DNA from: a virus
IMG/VR virus record: IMGVR_UViG_3300028829_006578
Span: 1 to 22,677 of that record
DNA length: 22,677 bases
Direction: 5' to 3' (one strand)
A program made the position numbers and the translations under genes. Shown here piece after piece: positions 6,218-13,703 of the stretch (positions are counted from its first letter, which is position 1; the number at the start of each line of letters is the position of its first letter). The notes under the pieces are model-generated. The model was not told where the DNA came from and did not search any database. It saw only the letters and a list, made by a program, of their open reading frames with translations.

Positions 6218-6307
6218 ATGAAAGAGATCGACATTATTATAAGTATTACAGGCTTCGTTTTATACTCTTGTGTATTTTCATTAGCGATAGCCGGTAGCAT
6301 GTATTGA
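6218..6307 (+). CDS. Small membrane protein (29 aa)
   Basis: MKEIDIIISITGFVLYSCVF and a further nine residues form a single hydrophobic helix. AGGA lies five bases before the ATG. A CTAAATA sequence at 6201-6207 just upstream resembles a late-promoter core but is too near this ATG to serve it; it might serve the gene at 6379. No function is recognised. Confidence 0.45.
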   Translation: MKEIDIIISITGFVLYSCVFSLAIAGSMY

Positions 6308-6378
6308 CCCGTGATTTATTATTAACGCACTTGCTGTTGGGTCAATCAGTGAGTGTATCAAATCTTTGAAAGGAAACA

Positions 6379-6506
6379 ATGAAAAAATTCCTCTTCCTCT
6401 TTTCTCTCATCTTTTCTCTCATCTTTTCAACAGCTTACGCCGATAAACCAAAAGCCGCATTTGTCTATGTAGGACCTGTAGGAGATGGTGGTTGGACCTA
6501 CGCACA
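6379..6506 (+). CDS. BMP/PnrA-type substrate-binding protein, exon 1
   Basis: This is the 5' part of a gene read as join(6379..6506, 9363..10281), 348 aa after splicing. AAAGGAA lies five bases before the ATG. Residues 1-21 form a clear signal peptide, ending STAYA before DKPKAAF, so the protein should be exported to the periplasm. The exon continues AAFVYVGPVGDGGWTYA, the first strand and ligand-loop motif of BMP-family (PnrA, nucleoside-binding) proteins. It stops after two bases of the 43rd codon. Without splicing, translation would end at TGA 6529-6531 and give a useless 50-aa peptide. See 9363-10281 for the remainder. Confidence 0.88.
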
Positions 6507-7056
6507 GTGCGACATGAAGTCGTTGGTTTGATGTAGATGAGAGTTCTACTATGATTTACTACAATCATATCACTGTCCCTGAAGCAGGCATCCGAGCAGA
6601 AATGCTTTGTCTGAAGCCTTCATACAGAGATGTAAGAAAGATAAACGAAAGTGAACCGAAGCTGCAAGTAAGATCTGCAGCTGAACTGATAACGTATCCC
6701 GAGTCTGCAATGTATTCGCAACTTGCCCACAAATGTCCTGTGCAAGAATACAACGAACTGATCACCAAAGTGGCAACTGGTGACGTAGTAGACGTAATAA
6801 TAGACGTAGTGGGGTATAAAGGCGGTATCTTCCCTTACAGTAAAACAAACCAACGAAACATGGTAAACCTGTATAGCAGTCAGAGCAATGATTCAAACGT
6901 CAACTCTGACAAGTTCATGAGAGCGAATGCTATGCTGGTAAAGGAAGTCACAGAAAGCGAATGCTCTGCTGTAATCGCAGAGATAGCTGCATCATGCAGT
7001 AACACGAAAGTGTGCAGACTTGTGACAGATCAGAACAATAGTAGCAGAGTAGAACT
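6507..7056 (+). ncRNA. Group II intron ribozyme, domains I-III
   Basis: These 550 bases run from the GUGCG 5' splice site to the maturase start, the usual size for domains I-III. GTGCGACATGAAGTC resembles the 5' ends of chloroplast-like bacterial group II introns as I recall them. Other domain-I-like pieces are CGAAAGTGAACCGAAGC near 6647-6663 and AAAGTGGCAACTGG near 6768-6781. I did not fold the full domain. A 169-codon open frame (6551-7060) crosses this region and ends in an ATGA overlap with the maturase. I treat it as fortuitous, because the ribozyme must occupy the same bases. Confidence 0.75.
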
Positions 7057-9063
7057 ATGACTTTAGTTTCAGATGTAAGCAAATCAGTTGAGTCAAGACT
7101 CGTAGAGAAGACATCAACTGGCAACACTGAGAAGTGTTTCAATGCAAATGACCAGAAGCATGTTGTATCCAACTGGGATGACATTAGCTGGAAGTATGTT
7201 GAGAGACACGTAGCACGTCTACAAAGCAAAATTGCCGTAGCAGCAATCAATGAAGATCATAAACTTGTGCGTGACCTTCAAAGATTACTTGTAAAATCTT
7301 ACGCCGCTAAGTTCATTGCCGTCAGGCAGGTGGCGCAGATCAACACTGGTAAGTTTAGTAGTGGTCTTGATGGACAACTCTGGTTGAGCCCACAACGAAA
7401 ACTTAGAGAAGCACTTGAACTAAACCCCTTCACAACGTCATATGATGCCGTGAAAGAAGTGAAGATTCCAAAGAAGCAGAAAGGTCAATTCCGCACACTT
7501 GGTATTCCGACGATAAGAGATAGAGCATTACAGATGCTCTGGAAATTAGCGTTAGAGCCAGTTGCAGAAGTCCGAGCCGATGACGAATCTTTTGGTTATA
7601 GAAAGCTCCGAGATGCCGAAGCAGCCGCAGCACAGATTCGTATGAATTTGTCGTCAAGAACCCAAGGTAAGAGAACGTATCACTACGTGCTTGAAGCCGA
7701 TATAAAAGGTTTCTTTGACAACATCTCACACGATTGGTTGCTGAAGAACATCCCGATGGACACGAAAGTGTTGCAAGCTATGTTGAGTGCAGGCGTAATA
7801 ATGCGATCTGATGAACAACCAGCCAAAGACTCAGATACCTCTGCAGGCACACCGCAAGGTGGCGTGTTGAGTCCAGTCTTAGCTAACATCGTTCTTGATG
7901 GTCTTCAGAAAGCCATTCACGAAGGTATGTATCCGACTCAGAAGTTGTATACAGACAAGAAAGGTGGTTTTACTTATTTCTACAAGAAGACAAATAAGCG
8001 TGACGCAAAACGAGGTAACAGAATAGTCAGAAAGCAGTATGCTGCTGGTTATAAAGTTGTCCGTTATGCCGATGACTTCATTGTCTGCTGTAGAGGTGAG
8101 AGAAGAGCCCATGACGTGAAGAAAATTGTGAACGAATTCTTGTCTGACAGAGGTTTAGAACTGAACGAAGAAAAGACCGTTGTGACGTCAGTTGCAGATG
8201 GTTTTGACTTCCTTGGTTGGAACTTCAAGATGACAAGAAGTAACAAGTTCTGGAAACGTCCGAGCCACGATAATATGTCTGCTCACGAAGCGAAGCTGAA
8301 AGAATTGCTGAAGAGAGGAATTCCGAACAGCCGAATTGAGTTAGCCGATCTATTTATGAAGATAAATGTTGTCAAAAGAGGTTGGATGGCATATCACAAA
8401 GGTTGTGATAATCTGCCAGCCTACAGCGATGGTATTTCATTCCGAACGTGGGACAAATGCTTCAAGTATTTGAAGCATACTAAAACCAGAATGCTCGTTC
8501 CAGATTTCATAAAGAAGCACTTAGTTGACCGACCTGGTGTGAAAGGTGGTAGAAATATGACCTTCTTTGCTAATGACCCGTCACGCTTTGATTACAGCCT
8601 GAATACACCGCACATCGTGTATCTTGAGCCACATCAAACGTTCTACAAACATATTGATGATCGCCGACCAGAGAAAGGTATAAATCCTTTCTTGACTGAG
8701 CATCAGCCATATGTTCGTTGGTGGCAGAGTTATAAAGCACAGAGAACGCACCAGAACTCATATATACTAAGAATTCTGAAGAACCAAAGTGCTGTGTGTC
8801 CAGTCTGTGACCAGTTCATAGATCCTGATATACATAGTCCGAGTGTTCTTCCAAAGTTATTAGGTGACAAATCAAGAAAGATAAAAGACGTGCAAGCAGT
8901 GCACTTTGACTGCCGAGCGTCATACAAGTGCTACAAAGGTTATCATCCTGATGCGTTTGATAACTTTGATAAAGTTTGCCAAGACTCAGTGCTTACTACA
9001 CGTGAGATACTGAGCCGTTATAACCCTAATCTTGTGAGACCAGAAGATGTTCTACCTGACTGA
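7057..9063 (+). CDS. ltrA: Group II intron reverse transcriptase/maturase (LtrA-like)
   Basis: The product has 668 aa. It reverse-transcribes intron RNA during retrohoming and helps it fold and splice. The N-terminal RT0 region (about 40-115) has RLQSKIAVAAINEDHKLVRD and QRLLVKSYAAKFIAVRQVAQ. Catalytic parts are EADIKGFFD with Asp215, TPQGGVLSPVLANIVLD (265-281) and YADD (337-340). A maturase X domain follows (about 390-560, with RGWMAYHKG). The tail holds CPVC at 581 and VHFDC at 615-619, the frame of an HNH endonuclease, but the usual His-His, Asn and terminal Cys-His positions read as non-catalytic residues, so DNA cleavage by this domain is doubtful. RT0 and domain order suit the chloroplast-like class. 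The ATG lies in domain IV of the intron, with no strong ribosome site. Confidence 0.95.
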   Translation: MTLVSDVSKSVESRLVEKTSTGNTEKCFNANDQKHVVSNWDDISWKYVERHVARLQSKIAVAAINEDHKLVRDLQRLLVKSYAAKFIAVRQVAQINTGKFSSGLDGQLWLSPQRKLREALELNPFTTSYDAVKEVKIPKKQKGQFRTLGIPTIRDRALQMLWKLALEPVAEVRADDESFGYRKLRDAEAAAAQIRMNLSSRTQGKRTYHYVLEADIKGFFDNISHDWLLKNIPMDTKVLQAMLSAGVIMRSDEQPAKDSDTSAGTPQGGVLSPVLANIVLDGLQKAIHEGMYPTQKLYTDKKGGFTYFYKKTNKRDAKRGNRIVRKQYAAGYKVVRYADDFIVCCRGERRAHDVKKIVNEFLSDRGLELNEEKTVVTSVADGFDFLGWNFKMTRSNKFWKRPSHDNMSAHEAKLKELLKRGIPNSRIELADLFMKINVVKRGWMAYHKGCDNLPAYSDGISFRTWDKCFKYLKHTKTRMLVPDFIKKHLVDRPGVKGGRNMTFFANDPSRFDYSLNTPHIVYLEPHQTFYKHIDDRRPEKGINPFLTEHQPYVRWWQSYKAQRTHQNSYILRILKNQSAVCPVCDQFIDPDIHSPSVLPKLLGDKSRKIKDVQAVHFDCRASYKCYKGYHPDAFDNFDKVCQDSVLTTREILSRYNPNLVRPEDVLPD

Positions 9064-9287
9064 GACTGAAGACGTCAACCCTATCGTCAGCAATGATGTT
9101 AGTAACGTTGCCACGTCTGTTCAGCCAAATAGAGCCGCTACCGGTGCCGCATCGCCAGCCGATTCGTCACCACCTGAGAACATAAGAAGAGATGCTATAA
9201 GATCTTCCAAAATGAAGTTTACCCACTTCAAGAAGAAGATTGCAGACCTTATACAGAGTAACAGATCGTGATAACCTTTTCTGATGA

Positions 9288-9362
9288 AAGCGGTATGCGT
9301 AGAAATGCGCACGTACCGTTTGACGAGAGACATGCTCACGTGAGTGAGTGTGTCTACTCTAC
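9288..9362 (+). ncRNA. Group II intron domains V and VI with branch-point A
   Basis: Domain V (9288-9321) is 34 nt. AAGCGGTA pairs with TACCGTTT and carries the AGC triad at 9289-9291. There is a two-base CG bulge at 9312-9313, an upper stem TGCGTA/TGCGCA and a GAAA loop (9302-9305). Domain VI (9325-9359) pairs GAG with CTC below and AGACA with TGTCT above bulged A9356. It then continues through TGCTCAC/GTGAGTG to a GTGA loop. The intron ends AC at 9361-9362. The 9064-9287 stretch before it is the distal part of domain IV and holds no gene I trust. Confidence 0.93.
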
Positions 9363-10281
9363 TGACCTTGGTAGGCGTGAACTTGAGAAAGCAGGATTTG
9401 AAACAACTTATGTTGAATCTGTTCCTGAAACTGATTCACAAAGAGTTCTTCGTAATTTAGCAAGGCGTGGTTATGATGTGATTTTTACAACCAGTTTTGG
9501 TTTTATGGATCCAACCCTTGAAGTCGCAAAACAATTTCCAGATACAGTCTTTCTACATTGTTCTGGATTTAAAACAGCAGAAAACATGGGCAATTATTTT
9601 GCTCGAATGTATCAAGCAAAATTTTTAGCAGGTATGGTTGCGGGGTTGACAACCAAGACAAATGAAATTGGTATTGTTGGATCACATCCAATTCCTGAGA
9701 TTGTTCGTCATATCAATGCCTTCACACTTGGCGCTCGTTCAGTAAATCCAGACGCAACGGTGAATGTAATTTGGGTCAACTCTTGGTTTGATCCTGCCAA
9801 AGAAGGTGCTGCTACCAATACATTGATTGATAATGGAGCAGATATTGTTCACATCACAACTGATTCTGCTGCAGCAACTCAAGTCGCAGAAAAACGAGGA
9901 AAATATGCGATTGGAAATGATTCTGATATGACTCTTTATGGACCAAAGGCTCATTTGACCGCACCAATTTTCAACTGGGGACGATACTATCTTGATGTAA
10001 TGAATCGTGTTGATTCTGGTGAATGGAGTTCAACTAGTGAATGGTGGGGAATGAACACAGGAATCGTTGATTTATCAAAGTTTGGTCCAATGATTCATTC
10101 AAAAGTTCAAACTCTTGTAAATAATAAGAAACAAGAAATTACAACTGGTCGTTTTAAAGTCTTCGCAGGACCAATTTATGACCGTGATGGAAATCTTGTT
10201 GTAGCAGCAGGTGAGGTTCCTTCAGATCCAGACCTTCTGTCAATGAATTATTTTGTCGAAGGTGTAAAAGGTAATCTATAA
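9363..10281 (+). CDS. BMP/PnrA-type substrate-binding protein, exon 2
   Basis: This exon supplies residues 43-348 of the split gene that starts at 6379. After splicing the protein reads GDGGWTYA-HDLGRRELE, then VPETDSQRVLRNLARRGYDV, IFTTSFGFMDPTLEVA, FLHCSGFKTAENMGNYFARM, AKFLAGMVAGLTTKTNEIG, VNSWFDPAKEGAATNTLI and GADIVHITTDSAAATQVAEK. These are BMP/Med/PnrA-family blocks in the family order, including two-lobe ligand contacts. Full length is normal for the family. Such proteins deliver purine nucleosides or related ligands to an ABC importer. No permease or ATPase gene is present, so the phage protein would have to work with host transporters or act as a scavenger. The frame is also open upstream into the intron to 9268, but that ATG is intron sequence. 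Confidence 0.92.
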
Positions 10282-10293
10282 CTAACGGTAACT

Positions 10294-10407
10294 ATGCCCA
10301 ACGAAGGACTCAGACTTTTTGTTTGGATTTTATGCCTTGCTGTATTCCTAATCGCATTTGGGTTCTTCGAAGAATTTCTTATTCCGGAGTCAATTGAGGA
10401 TCTATGA
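10294..10407 (+). CDS. Small membrane protein (37 aa)
   Basis: MPNEGLRLFVWILCLAVFLI continues AFGFFEEFLIPESIEDL. It has one hydrophobic helix (residues 7-24) and an acidic tail. It starts 12 bases after the BMP-type gene and its stop overlaps the next start as ATGA, which supports real translation. No function is recognised. Confidence 0.55.
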   Translation: MPNEGLRLFVWILCLAVFLIAFGFFEEFLIPESIEDL

Positions 10408-10775
10408 CACAATATACAAGAACAATTGTTTCAAATCAAAACTATGTATCATCAAACGCTCAAGATTTACTTCGTGATGAATTGAAATATCTTGAGAATT
10501 TACCAGAAGAAAAAATGTGTGATGAGCTAATTGATGAATTTCTTGGAAGTAAACGAATCAAACATGTTCCAATGTTTGTTGAAACTCTGAAGAATTTTCT
10601 TACAAAGGGTTCTGCTTCATTGACTCGATCAAACATGAAACAATATCCGCATTTACATATTGTATCTGATATGAAAGGTGATTTAGTTGCTTACATTTAT
10701 AATCGTGGTAAAGCACGAAACACAATTCACAAATCACCCACTGATGTTTTCTATGATTATTTTGATAATCGGTAG
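10404..10775 (+). CDS. Hypothetical phage protein
   Basis: The product has 123 aa and is not recognised. It starts in an ATGA overlap with the small membrane gene, with TTGAGGA nearby as ribosome site. The middle (DELIDEFLGSKRIKHVPMFV) looks helical. The C-terminal part (PHLHIVSDMKGDLVAYIYNR, then HKSPTDVFYDYFDNR) looks like a small beta/alpha unit. It is soluble, with no signal peptide or membrane segment. Confidence 0.7.
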   Translation: MTQYTRTIVSNQNYVSSNAQDLLRDELKYLENLPEEKMCDELIDEFLGSKRIKHVPMFVETLKNFLTKGSASLTRSNMKQYPHLHIVSDMKGDLVAYIYNRGKARNTIHKSPTDVFYDYFDNR

Positions 10776-10793
10776 GTTTATAGGAGATTTCAA

Positions 10794-11042
10794 ATGATCA
10801 AACTTTTTTACGCTAAAAAACTTACAGACAACTGGGCTTTTGAAGTTGAAGTCTTGAAATGGTCTGGTTCACCAGGTTGGTTTCCAATTTATGAAAACAA
10901 TTTTTCTGCTAAAATTCGTGGTTCTCATCGTGGGTTTTACTGGTCATATTATATTCTTGGTTTGAAAATCATTGAATTTAATCTTTATGACACAAGACAC
11001 GAAGATGAATATGAAAATAGTGACCTAAAGAAAAAGGAATGA
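10794..11042 (+). CDS. Small hypothetical protein rich in aromatic residues
   Basis: The product has 82 aa. TAGGAG lies nine bases before the ATG. It is rich in Trp, Tyr and Phe (WAFEVEVLKWSGSPGWFPIY, FYWSYYILGLKIIEFNLYD) and ends in a charged tail (HEDEYENSDLKKKE). This suggests a compact beta-sheet protein or weak membrane association. No family is recognised. Confidence 0.68.
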   Translation: MIKLFYAKKLTDNWAFEVEVLKWSGSPGWFPIYENNFSAKIRGSHRGFYWSYYILGLKIIEFNLYDTRHEDEYENSDLKKKE

Positions 11043-11043
11043 T

Positions 11044-11229
11044 ATGGAAATTGGATTTATGTTTGGTGTTGGGTTTGCACTCGGCATCATTGTCGGCCTT
11101 CACATTTCAAGAATGTGTTGGCCTGAATATGATAAATCAATATGGGATCGAAGAAAGCGTGAAAAAGAAATGATTGATGAGGCTCTCGAAAAAGAAAGAG
11201 CAAGTCTTCAGGAACCCCAATCAAGATAG
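11044..11229 (+). CDS. Small single-pass membrane protein
   Basis: The product has 61 aa. An N-terminal Gly-rich hydrophobic helix (IGFMFGVGFALGIIVGL) is followed by a charged cytoplasmic-type helix (KSIWDRRKREKEMIDEALEK). The ATG follows the preceding stop by one base, with AAAAGGAA upstream. It is the last plus-strand gene, and its 3' end overlaps the convergent oxidoreductase gene by 22 bases. The shape recalls small phage membrane adaptors, but the function is unknown. Confidence 0.62.
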   Translation: MEIGFMFGVGFALGIIVGLHISRMCWPEYDKSIWDRRKREKEMIDEALEKERASLQEPQSR

Positions 11230-11813
11230 TTGAATTCATAGATTTCATATTGTATATCTTTTCTCACTCGCCCTAAATACTTCTCTTTTTTCTTTTCACT
11301 ACAGAATGGCACTGAAAAGAATTGACGTATGGTTGGGCGAAACCATCCAAAACAAAAGCTGAACACACCTAACTGTAATCTCCACTTCACTGAATTCAAA
11401 TAGATTGTAAGTACTGGCAATGCGGGAGCGCCGTGTGTCAAATAAGCATACACAATCTTATTCTTTAACAAAGGTGTGGGTAAACCATATGTCTTTGTGA
11501 TTTGCTTAAACTTATAAGCAAACCCTGGTACAAAAATCTGGTCAAAAAATCCTTCCAACATTGAAGTACAACGAAACCACCAAACAGGTGACACAAAGAT
11601 CAAATGTGTTGCTTCTGTGATCTTGTCTTTATACTTTTGAATCAATTCACTATTTTTCTCAGCTTGAAATGCTGCATGAAATTCATCATCATAAAGATCG
11701 ATGATTTCAAAATCTCTACGAACAGATGAAAGTTCTTCAACTAAAGTCTTCACAATTCCCTGATGATTGAAACTATCCTTTTTATGATAGCCTATGATGA
11801 TTAGAACTTTCAT
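11208..11813 (-). CDS. Flavodoxin-fold NAD(P)H:quinone oxidoreductase-like protein
   Basis: The product has 201 aa. It starts MKVLIIIGYHKKDSFNHQGI, a Rossmann-like flavodoxin strand and phosphate loop. It then has EATHLIFVSPVWWFRCTSML, EGFFDQIFVPGFAYKF and KNKIVYAYLTHGAP, the conserved blocks of the NAD(P)H dehydrogenase (quinone)/flavodoxin-2 family (MdaB/KefF-like). Members bind FMN or FAD and reduce quinones or related substrates with NAD(P)H in the cytoplasm. The length is normal. It sits at the distal end of the fibre-gene run and its start overlaps the preceding fibre gene as ATGA, so it is co-transcribed with structural genes, an odd place for a redox enzyme. The substrate is unknown. 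Confidence 0.85.
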   Translation of the reverse strand: MKVLIIIGYHKKDSFNHQGIVKTLVEELSSVRRDFEIIDLYDDEFHAAFQAEKNSELIQKYKDKITEATHLIFVSPVWWFRCTSMLEGFFDQIFVPGFAYKFKQITKTYGLPTPLLKNKIVYAYLTHGAPALPVLTIYLNSVKWRLQLGVFSFCFGWFRPTIRQFFSVPFCSEKKKEKYLGRVRKDIQYEIYEFNYLDWGS

Positions 11814-12454
11814 GAAAAGATTTCAAACAAAGTAACTGTTCCACCATTGACATTAAATTCTGCTGTTCCTGTGAAGTCATGGAGACGAATATTAAAGGTT
11901 GTTGAACCTGTGATTGAACCTGTGAGTGCGGCGAAGGGAATATGAATATTTTGACTGTCGGCTGCTCCATATGAAACAGCACCATCAACAAGAACATTTG
12001 TCATGTTCATATTCTCTACAGATAATTGTGCTGAATCAGTTGTGTCAGCACTGATTCTTTCGAGATTGATGAAGCCAGTCAAATAGATTTTTGAATTTGT
12101 TTTACTGGTAGAAACTGTGATTGTGTGGACGATTGTGTTCATGGTCAGTCCAGCACCATACCCAATTTGCGAAAAATCAAGCAATTTCATGTGACCAGTG
12201 GGGAAGTTCACGCTTGACGATAAAGTGCCGCTGGTGACGCTTCCAGACGCATCCAAGACGAAGTTTCCGGCTTTCAGGGAATCGCCCGTGCCCGACTGTG
12301 AGATTGTGAGAGATGTGTTTGCTTGTGAAAATTTGAGGTCAACGGATTTTTCAGAGATTGAAACAGAATTGTTTGCGTCAAATTCACTCGCATCAAAGAT
12401 TTGATAAACACCGTTTTTGCTCAAAATCTCATTCGCAAATAATTTACTTGCCAT
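11810..12454 (-). CDS. Tail-fibre-like structural protein
   Basis: The product has 214 aa and no enzyme motif. The composition is typical of fibres: Ser/Thr/Asn/Gly-rich and low in Lys, with beta-rich repeats (SVDLKFSQANTSLTISQ, GNFVLDASGSVTSGTLSS). The C-terminal region (NIHIPFAALTGSITGSTTFN, then FNVNGGTVTLFEI) resembles the jelly-roll-like end domain seen in many phage fibre proteins that finish in a VxLFEI-type strand. It lies between the accessory protein and the oxidoreductase and overlaps the latter's start. Assignment rests on composition and context. Confidence 0.7.
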   Translation of the reverse strand: MASKLFANEILSKNGVYQIFDASEFDANNSVSISEKSVDLKFSQANTSLTISQSGTGDSLKAGNFVLDASGSVTSGTLSSSVNFPTGHMKLLDFSQIGYGAGLTMNTIVHTITVSTSKTNSKIYLTGFINLERISADTTDSAQLSVENMNMTNVLVDGAVSYGAADSQNIHIPFAALTGSITGSTTFNIRLHDFTGTAEFNVNGGTVTLFEIFS

Positions 12455-12456
12455 GT

Positions 12457-12846
12457 TTATACAGTTTCCTCAGGTTTTGGATAGAGTGCTTTGATTTCAG
12501 CAACCTTTTGTTGCCATGCTTCGACACCGTGTTCTGTTATATATTCAAGTTGTTGATCAATTGTACCATAAGCGGCTAGACGATCTAAGATATATTGAGG
12601 TGTATCTTGTTGAGCATCATTGATCACATCACCGGGATTTTGAAGGTCAATTTCTTCTTCTGTTTCAGTTGGAAGGTCTTCAATAATCCATTTTGAATTT
12701 TCATAACGAACAGTTTGAGTTGTGTTGTCGTAAGTTGGTGGTGGAAATTCTGTTGAGTTTGCTGGTATCAAATAAGATCCAGGTCGTGCTGGATTTCGAT
12801 GAGCAACAACAGGTTCACCATTGATTGTTGAATAAACAGTTTTCAT
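12457..12846 (-). CDS. Putative tail-fibre accessory/assembly protein
   Basis: The product has 129 aa. The pattern of SYLIPANSTEFPPPTYDN, a short WIIEDLP strand, an acidic linker, and then the helical end RLAAYGTIDQQLEYITEHG with WQQKVAEIKALYP recurs in small proteins encoded beside phage tail-fibre genes. These are often annotated as tail fibre assembly or accessory proteins. AAGGAG upstream supports the ATG. Two bases separate it from the next gene. Whether it is a chaperone or a virion part is not shown by the sequence. Confidence 0.65.
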   Translation of the reverse strand: MKTVYSTINGEPVVAHRNPARPGSYLIPANSTEFPPPTYDNTTQTVRYENSKWIIEDLPTETEEEIDLQNPGDVINDAQQDTPQYILDRLAAYGTIDQQLEYITEHGVEAWQQKVAEIKALYPKPEETV

Positions 12847-12859
12847 AATCTTTTACTCC

Positions 12860-13189
12860 TTAATATTTGATACAATATAGAATGGTAGAATTGTATGATG
12901 ATGCCTCATCACCAAGAAAAGCATTTCTCAAATCTGGTATTTGAAAACTTGTTTCGCCGGTTCCTCCCCATGTTGTTCCAATTGCATCAAATAATTCACG
13001 AAACATTACATCTTGTAAAGCATTGAGAGTTGAGCCATCACAAACAAGCCATCCTTCAGGAGGTGTTGTTCTACCAAAAGAAGCAATTAAACCTTTAGGT
13101 ATTGCAGAACCCCAAGTAACTTCACTTGAATAAACAGTATTCAGTAAGTCACTTTGCCCTGATCGACTTTCAATGAATAGTTCTGCCAT
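12860..13189 (-). CDS. Short tail-collar-domain protein
   Basis: The product has 109 aa. After a 27-aa lead it carries the phage tail collar domain: GSAIPKGLIASFGRTTPPEG, WLVCDGSTLNALQD, FRELFDAIGTTWGGTG and SFQIPDLRNAFLGDE. The end, TILYCIKY, is nearly identical to that of the neighbouring collar protein (VALLYCIKY). It lacks the 75-residue His/Tyr-rich middle of that neighbour, so it looks like a paralogue shortened by deletion. Collar domains form trimeric fibre or baseplate parts, as in T4 gp12. The start lies one base after the preceding stop. Confidence 0.85.
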   Translation of the reverse strand: MAELFIESRSGQSDLLNTVYSSEVTWGSAIPKGLIASFGRTTPPEGWLVCDGSTLNALQDVMFRELFDAIGTTWGGTGETSFQIPDLRNAFLGDEASSYNSTILYCIKY

Positions 13190-13190
13190 G

Positions 13191-13685
13191 TTAATACTTG
13201 ATACAATAAAGAAGTGCTACGTTTCTTGGTCGTCCATCATTGGGAGTAGACCAATCCCAATTACCATCCGATTTTTGATAATAAGCTAAAGTGCTACGAA
13301 TAGTGTTATTATTTGTATCTCCTGCGCTATGACAGTGATGATAAGTCCAATAATGACCGTGCGGAATATAGTTATATGAAAGACGATAGATTGAATGATA
13401 GTGACGTCCTGGATTCCATTCTTGCCATGAACCAAAACTTCTACCACTATCTGCTCCTCGGCCCGCATCCCAACCACGAACAAATTCACCTCTTAGATCA
13501 GGAATGCGGAAACTGTCTGCTCCTGTTCCACCAAAGGATGTTCCAATCTTATTGAACAAGTCACGAAAAACATCATCTGTGACAGAATCAAGAGTTGATC
13601 CATCACAGACTAAAAATCCTTCAGGTGCTTCGGATCCTGCGAAAGGAATAACAGCACCTACAAAACTTGGACCAAGCCAACTCAT
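13191..13685 (-). CDS. Tail-collar-domain fibre protein with His-rich insertion
   Basis: The product has 164 aa. The collar domain occupies residues 1-75: AVIPFAGSEAPEGFLVCDGS, FRDLFNKIGTSFGGTGADSF and RIPDLRGEFVRGWDAGRG. A His/Tyr/Trp-rich segment follows (HYHSIYRLSYNYIPHGHYW, then TYHHCHSAGDTNNN), and the C-terminal strand is RPRNVALLYCIKY. In T4 gp12 and gp37, His residues in HxH arrangements hold metal ions on the fibre axis and shape the receptor-binding tip. The HxH and HHxH patterns here suggest a similar metal-tied tip, which is inference. It is encoded between the RCC1 proteins and its own short paralogue. Confidence 0.88.
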   Translation of the reverse strand: MSWLGPSFVGAVIPFAGSEAPEGFLVCDGSTLDSVTDDVFRDLFNKIGTSFGGTGADSFRIPDLRGEFVRGWDAGRGADSGRSFGSWQEWNPGRHYHSIYRLSYNYIPHGHYWTYHHCHSAGDTNNNTIRSTLAYYQKSDGNWDWSTPNDGRPRNVALLYCIKY

Positions 13686-13703
13686 ATTATTCCTTTCGTT
13701 TGA

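Larger units (their letters stand above)
6507..9362 (+). mobile_element. Complete group II intron inside the BMP-type gene
   Basis: The element is 2856 bases long. Its 5' end is GTGCGAC, matching the GUGYG consensus. The 3' end is fixed by a textbook domain V (9288-9321) and a domain VI with bulged A9356, seven bases from the final AC. Domain IV encodes a reverse transcriptase/maturase (7057-9063). Exact removal joins GGWTYA to HDLGRRELE in frame, restoring a contiguous BMP-family sequence. The intron is on the sense strand of its host gene, so it can splice from that transcript. Base and codon use is less AT-rich than in the phage genes around it, which suggests recent transfer. A UGUGC at 6739-6743 could act as EBS1 against the exon end GCACA; this pairing is tentative. 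Confidence 0.93.

Noticed and set aside
7009-7016. TGTGC near 7011 as EBS1 of the intron
   Set aside because: It is too far downstream for the usual EBS1 place in domain I; the copy at 6739-6743 is better placed, though also unproven.
9047-9271. 74-codon frame overlapping the maturase end
   Set aside because: No motif, low-complexity Pro/Ser/Ala content and location in distal domain IV; probably chance.
9268-9362. Open frame running from intron sequence into the BMP exon 2
   Set aside because: The ATG at 9268 and the codons to 9362 include domains V and VI of the intron; the splice junction explains the gene better.
12198-12579. Plus-strand open frames across the fibre genes near 12.2-12.6 kb
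   Set aside because: They are antisense to well-supported minus-strand genes and show no protein-like features.
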